From JAAEQG01 sp023133475 (GTDB lineage: Bacteria > Planctomycetota > Phycisphaerae > UBA1845): DNA of 11,769 bases. Below the pieces are notes generated by a model. It did no database searches. It worked only from the letters and a program-made list of their open reading frames with translations, and was not told the DNA's origin. Made by a program: the position numbers and the translations under genes. The stretch covers positions 1-11,769 of the forward strand of contig DAOVLE010000166.1 in the NCBI GenBank assembly GCA_030631415.1. Reading direction: 5' to 3'. Shown here in pieces: positions 6,016-11,769 of this stretch (its first letter is position 1; every line of letters begins with the position of its first letter).

Positions 6016-6118
6016 GGGTGGCCCATCGCTTTAGCGGTGGGGGACGCGAATGGTTCATCCGAGTAGCAGCGTGAGTGCTTGGGTTCGTGTCCCCCACAGC
6101 TAAAGCCATGGACCACCC
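6016..6118. repeat. inverted pair of a 35-bp repeat (copies A and B)
   Basis: Copy A at 6016-6050 (starts GGGTGGCCCATCGC, ends GGGGGACGCGAA) and copy B at 6084-6118 (starts TTCGTGTCCCCC, ends GGACCACCC) are inverted complements matching at 31 of 35 positions, with a 33-nt loop. Copy A matches the complement of copy C (6365-6399) at 34 of 35. Each unit has a short internal palindrome around CGCTTTAGCG. The repeat generates spurious ORFs on both strands. Confidence 0.85.
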
Positions 6119-6364
6119 TGGCCAAGAACCGCGTTGGCATCCGTGGCACAGCTCAGGAGTTCTACCTGAACACGCAGCCGACCGAATTCCAAGCCCACCG
6201 TTTTCGAGTTACTGGGCATCCAACTCAGCGCGTAGCCAGAACGCGTGCATTGTCATTTCACCTAACTGCTGAAACAACAGCCAGTTACCGCAAAAATGCC
6301 CGAAAAGTTCAGCTTAAGTGAACCGTATTGGGGTTAGCCCTGGGGAACACGAATCGTGTCAGGA
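6119..6364. other. gene-free spacer between repeat copies
   Basis: This stretch lies between copies B and C of the 35-bp repeat. The open frames crossing it begin inside repeat B and show no recognisable family. One small hairpin is visible: TAACTGCTG (6263-6271) with CAGCCAGTTA (6278-6287) around a short loop and one bulge. It may be remnant DNA of a lost gene or element, but I see nothing that identifies it. The whole gap 5804-6544 contains only repeats, this spacer and a candidate promoter. Confidence 0.45.
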
Positions 6365-6399
6365 TTCGCGTCCCCCACCGCTAAAGCGGTGGGCCACCC
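6365..6399 (-). repeat. 35-bp repeat, copy C
   Basis: It starts TTCGCGTCCCCCACCGC and ends GGGCCACCC. It is nearly identical to the inverted copy A (34/35) and has the same orientation as copy B. The centre CCACCGCTAAAGCGGTGG is a near-perfect palindrome. It stands about 50 bp upstream of the candidate promoter of the carbohydrate cluster. Confidence 0.85.
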
Positions 6400-6447
6400 G
6401 CCTGATGCCACAAAATATGGCCATACCCCCGGGTTCGCCCCCCTTAG

Positions 6448-6476
6448 TTGAAGGGTTCTCCATGAGTCGGTATCCT
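6448..6476 (+). promoter_or_regulatory. candidate promoter of the glycosyltransferase gene
   Basis: TTGAAG (6448-6453), a 17-bp spacer and TATCCT (6471-6476) give 4/6 and 4/6 matches to the sigma70 consensus. The predicted leader is about 60 nt. It is the best pair seen between the repeats and the gene, but such weak matches occur by chance. Confidence 0.35.
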
Positions 6477-6544
6477 TTCCAGTGGAGAATCGTCGTGGGA
6501 AATGGTAGACATTCATCTGAGTGAAGGGGTGCTGGAATAGCAAA

Positions 6545-8896
6545 ATGGATACAAGACGACTTCAAGCTGATCGAAAACTCAGCCGGCTCACTGAGCCGGA
6601 TCGACACATGGACGTCCGGCGTGTGGCGGTGGTGGGCACCTACTTGCCGCGTGAGTGCGGCATTGCAACGTTCACGACCGACCTGTGTGATGCGCTGGTC
6701 ACCGAGTATAGGGGGTTGCAGTGCCTTGCACTGGCTGTGAACGACACCGAGACCGGGTACGAGTATCCGGCTCGCGTCCGCTATGAGCTGGCGGAGCAAG
6801 ACCTCTCGTCCTACAAGCAGGCGGCCAGCTTCCTCGGGCTCGGCAACATCGATTTGGTCTGCCTCCAGCACGAGTTTGGCATCTTCGGCGGGGAAGCAGG
6901 TAGCCACGTTCTCGAGCTGCTGCGAGAACTGCGTATGCCGGTCGTCACGACGCTGCACACGGTTATGCAGGAGCCGCCGGCGCCCGAGTTTGGTGAGGTC
7001 TTTGCGGAGCTCGTGCAGCTTACCGATCGGATCGTCGTAACAAGCCGTCGCGCGGTGAATATTCTGCAAGACGTTCACAAGATTCCGCGAGAGAAGATCG
7101 ACGTGATCCCGCACGGCATCCACGATGTGCCGTTTGTGGACCCCAGCTTCCACAAGGACAGATTCGAGGTCGAGGGCAAGTTTGTCATCCTCACATTCGG
7201 CCTGCTCGGTTCCAACAAGGGGCTCGAATATGTGATTCAGGCACTGCCGCCAATTGTCGAGCAGTACCCGAACGTCGTCTATATCATCCTTGGGGTGACG
7301 CACCCCTACTGGCGACGGGTCGAGGGCGAGTCCTACCGTGAATCGTTGCAGAAGCTGGCCCGCGACCTGGGCGTGGAGGACCACGTGATCTTCCACAACC
7401 GCTTCGTGGGCATCGACGAGCTGCTCGATTTCATCGGCGCGGCGGATATTTACGTCACGCCGTATCTGGAACCACAGCAGATTTCCTCTGGAACACTGGC
7501 CTACGCCCTCGGCGCCGGCAAGGCCATCGTGTCGACGCCTTACTGGTACGCCGAGGAGTTGCTGGCGGACGGTCGCGGTTGCATGGTGCCGTTCAAGGAT
7601 GCACCCGCTGTCTCGCAGGCGGTTCTCGATCTACTCGATCACCCCACGAACATGCACGCGATGCGCAAGCGGGCATACATGCATGGTCGGGAGATGACCT
7701 GGGGCAAAGTGGCCCGCCAATACATGCGTTCGTTTGCCCGTGCGCGCGAAGAACGCACAAAACAGCCAAGGGCTGTGTTTCAGAGTTCGGCTTCGTTGTT
7801 TCGGCCGGTTGGGCTGCCAACGATCAAGCTCGATCACTTGCGGCGCTTGACGGACGACACCGGGATTGTGCGTCATGCCGTATTCACCGTTCCGAACCGC
7901 GATGACGGTTACACGACGGATGACAACGCCAGGGCACTCGTCCTGGCTGTGCTGTTGGAGGATATGGAGAAGGAGCCGCTCGTCGAAGCGGCACGCTTCC
8001 TGAGCGAGACCTACCTGGCGTTCCTCGGGCACGCTTTCAGCAAGGACACCGGTCGCTTTCGCAACCTCATGGCGTACGATCGCCGGTGGACGGAAAGCGT
8101 GGAGTCCGAGGATTCACACGGGCGGGCGCTGTGGGCGTTGGGCACGGTCGCCGGGCGGTCCGACAACATCTCGTTGCGCGGCGCGGCAGCGGGGTTGTTC
8201 AGCATGGCGCTGCCTGCGGCGGTGGACGCAACCTCCCCGCGCGGCTGGGCGTTCACGCTGATTGGAATCTACGAGTACATGCGGCGGTTCTACGGCGATC
8301 ACACAGCCCGAACCATCCGGCAGACACTCGCGCATCGATTAATGGAGATGTACCGCCGCAACAGCTCGCCTGACTGGCCGTGGCTTGAGGACACCGTGGC
8401 TTATGCGAACGCCAAGCTGCCCCACGCTTTGATCCTAACCGGTCGCTGGATCGCATCAAGCGAGATGGTGGAGACGGGCTTGCGGGCCTTGGGTTGGCTG
8501 GCGGACCTCCAACAGGGCGAGGAAGGCTGCTTTTCCCCGATCGGAAGCCAAGGCTTTTACCCTCGCGGCGGGGAACGCTCGCGGTTTGACCAGCAGCCGG
8601 TCGAGGCCGCTGCAATGGTCTCGGCATGCCTGGAGGCTCATCGTCTTACTTCGGAGGACCGCTGGCGTGTGGAGGCGCGCCGAGCGTTTGACTGGTTCCT
8701 CGGCCAGAACGATGTCAAGCTGCCGATCTACGATGCATCCTCGGGAGGCTGTCGCGATGCACTGCATCCCGACCGCACCAGCGCAAACCAAGGCGCGGAA
8801 GCGACCATCGCCTTTCTTCTGTCCCTGGTTCAGATGCGCAAAACCGACCAGACGTTAAGCCACAGCGAGCAGTCGGTGAGGGAAGTGACTGAATAG
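6545..8896 (+). CDS. two-domain protein: GT4-type glycosyltransferase plus C-terminal alpha-helical domain
   Basis: 783 residues from ATG 6545. A GTG at 6521 would add 8 residues but has no ribosome site before it; AAGGGG at 6524-6529 precedes the ATG at a long spacing, so the start is not firm. Residues 25-400 form a GT-B glycosyltransferase: VAVVGTYLPRECGIATFT (27-44), CLQHEFGIFGG (106-116), VIPHGIHDVP (187-196), FGLLGSNKGLEYVIQAL (218-234), then the nucleotide-sugar region QQISSGTLAYALGAGKAIVS (311-330) and EELLADGRGCMVPF (337-350). It should transfer a sugar from a nucleotide donor in the cytoplasm; donor and acceptor are not visible. Residues about 425-783 are a second helical domain with conserved-looking RDDGYTTDDNARAL (452-465), AYDRRWTESVESEDSHGRAL (510-529) and a late NQGAEATIAFLL. 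Its spacing suggests an alpha/alpha-toroid as in many glycosidases, but no known catalytic family is assigned. There is no signal peptide. It leads a set with two GH130 genes. Confidence 0.85.
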   Translation: MDTRRLQADRKLSRLTEPDRHMDVRRVAVVGTYLPRECGIATFTTDLCDALVTEYRGLQCLALAVNDTETGYEYPARVRYELAEQDLSSYKQAASFLGLGNIDLVCLQHEFGIFGGEAGSHVLELLRELRMPVVTTLHTVMQEPPAPEFGEVFAELVQLTDRIVVTSRRAVNILQDVHKIPREKIDVIPHGIHDVPFVDPSFHKDRFEVEGKFVILTFGLLGSNKGLEYVIQALPPIVEQYPNVVYIILGVTHPYWRRVEGESYRESLQKLARDLGVEDHVIFHNRFVGIDELLDFIGAADIYVTPYLEPQQISSGTLAYALGAGKAIVSTPYWYAEELLADGRGCMVPFKDAPAVSQAVLDLLDHPTNMHAMRKRAYMHGREMTWGKVARQYMRSFARAREERTKQPRAVFQSSASLFRPVGLPTIKLDHLRRLTDDTGIVRHAVFTVPNRDDGYTTDDNARALVLAVLLEDMEKEPLVEAARFLSETYLAFLGHAFSKDTGRFRNLMAYDRRWTESVESEDSHGRALWALGTVAGRSDNISLRGAAAGLFSMALPAAVDATSPRGWAFTLIGIYEYMRRFYGDHTARTIRQTLAHRLMEMYRRNSSPDWPWLEDTVAYANAKLPHALILTGRWIASSEMVETGLRALGWLADLQQGEEGCFSPIGSQGFYPRGGERSRFDQQPVEAAAMVSACLEAHRLTSEDRWRVEARRAFDWFLGQNDVKLPIYDASSGGCRDALHPDRTSANQGAEATIAFLLSLVQMRKTDQTLSHSEQSVREVTE

Positions 8897-9086
8897 GATC
8901 CAGCCTGCCCCGCCTCACGTAGTTCCTCTATATTTCCATCAGTGTAAGCTCGAGGGTCATTCTACCGATTTATATCCAAGAGCTGTGGAAAACGCCCGCA
9001 GAGAGCCCAAGAATATATCGGACGGCCCGCCATTGCCGACGTGCTTCGACGGACCGGTTATGGGATGAACGCCAGCGAGAGAACCG

Positions 9087-10079
9087 ATGTACGAGACGAA
9101 CTCGAACAAGTGGATGCGGGGGTTCTCGGGGATGAAGAACAGGAACCATGTGGAGCTGTTCCATCGCCACCCCGCCAACCCCATCTTGACGGCAGCGGAC
9201 TGGCCCTATCCCATCAACACTGTCTTCAACCCCGGTGCCACCCTTCTGTCCGACGGTACGACACTGTTACTCTGCCGCGTTGAGGATCGTCGGGGGCACT
9301 CGCATCTAACGGCAGCCCGGTCCGAGAACGGGACCAGCGCGTGGGAGATCGATCCCCAGCCGACGCTGCTGCCTAATCCCGAGGAGTACCCCGAGGAACT
9401 CTGGGGAATCGAGGACCCACGGATCACGTACGTGCCCGAGCTAGGCAAGTACGCCATTGTCTACTGCGCATACTCTCGCGGCGGCCCGGGTGTGTCGTTG
9501 GCCTTAACCGAGGACTTCAAGACGTTCGAGCGCTACGGCGATATCCTTCCGCCTGAAGACAAAGATGCCGCCCTGCTGCCTCACCGGATCGGGGACAACT
9601 GGGCCATGATTCACCGTCCGGTCGGCCCCGTCGGGGCTCACATCTGGATCTCGTACTCGCCCGACCTGCGACATTGGGGCAGCCACAAGCTGATCCTTGA
9701 GGCCCATCGCGGCGGCTGGTGGGACGCGAACAAGATCGGCCTCTCCCCCCCGCCAATAGAAACGGAACAGGGCTGGCTGATGCTCTATCACGGCGTGCGA
9801 ACGACGGCGGCGGGGGCGATCTACCGAATCGGGGCGGCCCTGTTCGACCTCAAGACGCCCGAGCGTTGCCTGCGTCGCGGCGCCTCCTGGATCTTCGGGC
9901 CCGAGGAGCATTATGAGCTGTTCGGCGATGTCGGCAACATCGTGTTCCCCGGCGGGTATACAATCGCTCCAGATGGTGATACGCTGAACCTCTACTACGG
10001 CGGGGCCGATAGCTGCATCGCGCTCGCCACGGCCAGCATTCGACAGGTACTGGAATGGTTGAAACAGAATTCACTCTGA
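9087..10079 (+). CDS. GH130-family beta-mannoside phosphorylase/hydrolase-like protein
   Basis: 330 residues, the normal length of a compact five-bladed GH130 propeller, with no signal peptide (cytosolic). GH130 motifs in order: RHPANPIL (27-34), FNPGA (47-51), WGIEDPR (106-112) where Asp110 is the expected general acid, EDKDAALLP (157-165), MIHRP (174-178), GWWDANKIGLSP (210-221), LMLYHGV (231-237) and YYGGAD (303-308). GH130 members cleave beta-mannosides, most by phosphorolysis to mannose 1-phosphate; Arg177 and His235 lie where phosphate-binding Arg and His are expected, which favours a phosphorylase. Linkage (beta-1,4 or beta-1,2) cannot be read from sequence. ATG 9087 has only a weak GAGAGA before it; ATG 9132 (MKNRNHVELF) has GGGGG nine bases upstream and also fits. 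The 190-bp gap after the glycosyltransferase has no clear terminator or promoter. Confidence 0.9.
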   Translation: MYETNSNKWMRGFSGMKNRNHVELFHRHPANPILTAADWPYPINTVFNPGATLLSDGTTLLLCRVEDRRGHSHLTAARSENGTSAWEIDPQPTLLPNPEEYPEELWGIEDPRITYVPELGKYAIVYCAYSRGGPGVSLALTEDFKTFERYGDILPPEDKDAALLPHRIGDNWAMIHRPVGPVGAHIWISYSPDLRHWGSHKLILEAHRGGWWDANKIGLSPPPIETEQGWLMLYHGVRTTAAGAIYRIGAALFDLKTPERCLRRGASWIFGPEEHYELFGDVGNIVFPGGYTIAPDGDTLNLYYGGADSCIALATASIRQVLEWLKQNSL

Positions 10080-11548
10080 GCCGGACGCAGCCTTCTTCGC
10101 TTGCCGTCACCAGATTGTCGGAGCAACTAGTTCCTGACAGCCGGCGCGTGATTACCCGTCTGTTCTTGCCCGGCGGCGAAGACCGCATCCGTTCGGTCCT
10201 CGACCGCGTGCTTCACCTGAGCGCTGAGGAAGTCGAGACCCTGCTAGCGCGGATCGTACTGGACTTCGGAGCGCGGCACCGGAACATCGGCGCAAAATTC
10301 AACGAACACTTCCTCGCCGTGTCCAAGTATCTGGACGAGGCACACGAGATATCGGATGATCGCCGGCGGCTGATCGGAGCGTACTTCACGATGGAGTACG
10401 CGATTGAGGCGGCGGCTCTTTTCAACCCATCGATCGTGCCGCACCCGGATCAGGGCGGCGTGCCTGCGGGCGCGCTGCGCTTCATCATGAGCCTGCGCGC
10501 CACCGGCGAAGGGCACGTTTCCTCGGTCGCCTTCCGCACCGGCGTCCTGTGCGCCGATGGTGGGATCACGTTCGACACGGTCAGCCCGTTCGTTGAACCC
10601 GCCAGGAAAGTTAAAGACCGCCTCTACCACAAGCACACCTTCTTTCTGAAACTGATCGAGATGGGCGCGTACAACGACATTGTCGGGGCGGTGCTGAGCC
10701 GACTCGGCGACGAGTTTGTCTACGACGACCTCACCCGCGCGATCGACGAAACCGGCTGCTCGGGATTCGATCCGGAACTGCTCCGGCAGACGACCGGTGA
10801 CATCCGCTGGTTGGCCCGCTCCAACTATCATCTGACCTTTCCAGCCAGCCGTGAGGTGTCTGAGGTCGTGATCTTTCCGGTGACCGAGAACGAGAGCCGT
10901 GGCATCGAAGACGCCCGTTTCGTCCGCTTCACCGATGACGACGGGGCCGTGATGTACTATGGCACGTACACGGCCTACAACGGTTTCCGAATTCTGCCGC
11001 AACTGCTGGAAACGGCAGACTTCATCAACTTCAGGATCACCACGCTGAATGGCAGGTTTGCGCAGAACAAAGGAATCGCGCTGTTTCCGCGCAAGGTCAA
11101 CGGCTGGTACATGATGATTTCGCGCGTCGACGGTGAGAACCTGTACATCATGTCGTCGGATAACATTCGTTTTTGGAACAGCGCGGAGCGGCTCCGGACG
11201 CCCCAATACCCGTGGGAGTTCATGCAGATCGGCAATTGCGGTTCTCCCCTGGAGACGGAGGAGGGCTGGCTACTGCTGACGCACGGTGTGGGGCCGATGC
11301 GGCAGTACTGCATCGGCGCGATCCTGCTGGATCTTCAGGACCCCTCGCGCGTCATCGGCCAATTACCAGAGCCGCTACTGGTCCCCAACGAGAAGGAACG
11401 CGAGGGCTACGTGCCAAACGTGGTCTACTCCTGCGGCGCGCTGATTCACAACGGCGTGCTGATCATGCCCTATGCGATGTCCGACTCTGCGACCAGCGTT
11501 GCCACCGTTCCAGTCCACGAACTGCTCGACTGCATGTTGCCCCCGTAG
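10055..11548 (+). CDS. GH130-family protein with long N-terminal extension
   Basis: 497 residues with an extra N-terminal region. Residues about 1-120 are helical and charged (SAEEVETLLARIVLDFGARH, 56-75; HFLAVSKYLDEAHEI, 85-99) and precede the propeller. Propeller motifs: FNPSIVPHPDQ (123-133), RGIEDARFV (282-290) with candidate acid Asp286, TAYNG (306-310), NKGIALFPRKVNGWYMMISR (338-357), GNCGSPLETEEGWLLLTHGV (393-412) and GYVPNVVYSCGAL (451-463). The acid motif is EDAR instead of the EDPR of the upstream protein, and the segment from 134 to 280 is longer than in compact members, so it belongs to a different subgroup. The ATG lies inside the upstream gene (25-bp overlap), which implies translational coupling and a shared transcript. 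No signal peptide. Likely a cytosolic enzyme on a beta-mannoside-type substrate; phosphorolysis, hydrolysis or synthesis cannot be decided here. Confidence 0.85.
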   Translation: MVETEFTLSRTQPSSLAVTRLSEQLVPDSRRVITRLFLPGGEDRIRSVLDRVLHLSAEEVETLLARIVLDFGARHRNIGAKFNEHFLAVSKYLDEAHEISDDRRRLIGAYFTMEYAIEAAALFNPSIVPHPDQGGVPAGALRFIMSLRATGEGHVSSVAFRTGVLCADGGITFDTVSPFVEPARKVKDRLYHKHTFFLKLIEMGAYNDIVGAVLSRLGDEFVYDDLTRAIDETGCSGFDPELLRQTTGDIRWLARSNYHLTFPASREVSEVVIFPVTENESRGIEDARFVRFTDDDGAVMYYGTYTAYNGFRILPQLLETADFINFRITTLNGRFAQNKGIALFPRKVNGWYMMISRVDGENLYIMSSDNIRFWNSAERLRTPQYPWEFMQIGNCGSPLETEEGWLLLTHGVGPMRQYCIGAILLDLQDPSRVIGQLPEPLLVPNEKEREGYVPNVVYSCGALIHNGVLIMPYAMSDSATSVATVPVHELLDCMLPP

Positions 11549-11567
11549 CGTCTCGCACATGTAGCTC

Positions 11568-11599
11568 GCGGCTGTTGCCAGCGAAGAGCAAGTAGCCGC
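11568..11599 (+). terminator. hairpin after the GH130 pair
   Basis: GCGGCTGTTGC (11568-11578) pairs with GCAAGTAGCCGC (11588-11599), with one bulge and a 9-nt loop, beginning 20 nt after the last stop codon. There is no T-run, so it may be a transcript-end or stability hairpin rather than a classical terminator. Confidence 0.4.
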
Positions 11600-11622
11600 A
11601 AACCCCGGCGGGTGGCGGGTGG

Positions 11623-11647
11623 CATGGCCCACGCTTGCGTGGCCATG
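11623..11647. repeat. palindrome CATGGCCCACGC/GCGTGGCCATG
   Basis: CATGGCCCACGC and GCGTGGCCATG form an 11-bp stem with one extra C and a very short loop (TT). It follows a direct repeat of GGGTGGC. The style is like the 35-bp repeats at 6016-6399 but the sequence is different, so it is another extragenic palindrome family. Confidence 0.65.
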
Positions 11648-11726
11648 AATGAGGCGAGGGGCTTAACGAGGAGTTCAACCGTGCAAATGCCGGGGATCGT
11701 CGGGAATGGATTCCGTAGCTTCGTAG

Positions 11727-11746
11727 GTTGGGTCCGCAGACCCGAC
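11727..11746. repeat. palindrome GTTGGGTC-CGCA-GACCCGAC
   Basis: GTTGGGTC (11727-11734) and GACCCGAC (11739-11746) pair around CGCA with one wobble. It is a further short extragenic palindrome near the right edge; no gene begins before the window ends. Confidence 0.55.
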
Positions 11747-11769
11747 ATTTGGGATTCCCAACGGCGCCG

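Noticed and set aside
6075..6321. Two overlapping short plus-strand ORFs (65 and 80 residues)
   Set aside because: Both begin inside copy B of the 35-bp repeat and show no family, so they are more likely translated noncoding DNA. A transposase remnant was considered but no motif supports it.
5870..6399. Possible CRISPR array
   Set aside because: Repeats are few, inverted relative to each other and irregularly spaced, and no cas genes are present.
6359..7396. 345-residue minus-strand ORF opposite the glycosyltransferase
   Set aside because: Antisense shadow of the GT4 domain, ending in the 35-bp repeat; no recognisable motifs.
10244..11206. 320-residue minus-strand ORF opposite the second GH130 gene
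   Set aside because: Antisense shadow in GC-rich DNA; the plus strand carries clear GH130 motifs.
6545..11548. Polysaccharide utilisation locus for dietary mannan
   Set aside because: No SusC/SusD-like proteins, no outer-membrane or secreted glycosidase and no transporter in the cluster; the glycosyltransferase fits synthesis better.

Overview
The window looks like a chromosomal segment of a GC-rich bacterium, most likely a planctomycete (Planctomycetota). The evidence is a secreted protein combining a choice-of-anchor L domain, Cys-rich GACC repeats and an IPTLxxWG-type C-terminal sorting signal, plus intergenic gaps packed with palindromic and low-complexity repeats. This is inference from protein style; there is no rRNA or other phylogenetic marker, and no tRNA, CRISPR array or recognisable insertion sequence.

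Layout. (1) 172-2802, minus strand: an apparent three-gene operon read right to left: a small acidic lipoprotein-like protein, a small four-cysteine (zinc-ribbon-like) protein and a PutP-like sodium:solute symporter. A good sigma70-type promoter lies at 2841-2869. (2) 2803-3230: a divergent gap holding low-complexity repeats, an 8-bp tandem repeat, a long palindrome and a perfect -10 box. (3) 3231-3947, plus: a membrane protein resembling only the N-terminal half of apolipoprotein N-acyltransferase (Lnt), with the nitrilase half missing. (4) 4037-5803, plus: a secreted choice-of-anchor L protein with two striking Trp-rich insertions, five Cys-rich repeats and an IPTL-CTERM tail. (5) 5804-6544: about 740 bp without a convincing gene, dominated by long imperfect inverted repeats. 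(6) 6545-11548, plus: a carbohydrate cluster made of a two-domain GT4-type glycosyltransferase with a large alpha-helical C-terminal domain and two GH130-family proteins whose genes overlap by 25 bp. (7) 11549-11769: three different palindromes and no gene.

How the genes may work together. GH130 enzymes are mainly beta-mannoside phosphorylases and hydrolases. Two of them beside a glycosyltransferase, with no signal peptides, transporter or endo-mannanase in view, suggest cytosolic synthesis and turnover of a (probably mannose-based) glycoside or oligosaccharide rather than breakdown of dietary mannan. Leishmania mannogen, built and broken down by GH130-related enzymes (GT108), is the closest known parallel. 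This is the best candidate in the window for an undescribed system. The minus-strand operon, the Lnt-like ORF and the sorted surface protein appear functionally unrelated to it.

A second theme is repeat invasion. Nearly every gap carries a different palindrome or low-complexity family, and in two cases (putP and the Lnt-like gene) the repeat supplies the stop codon and thereby the protein's C-terminus.
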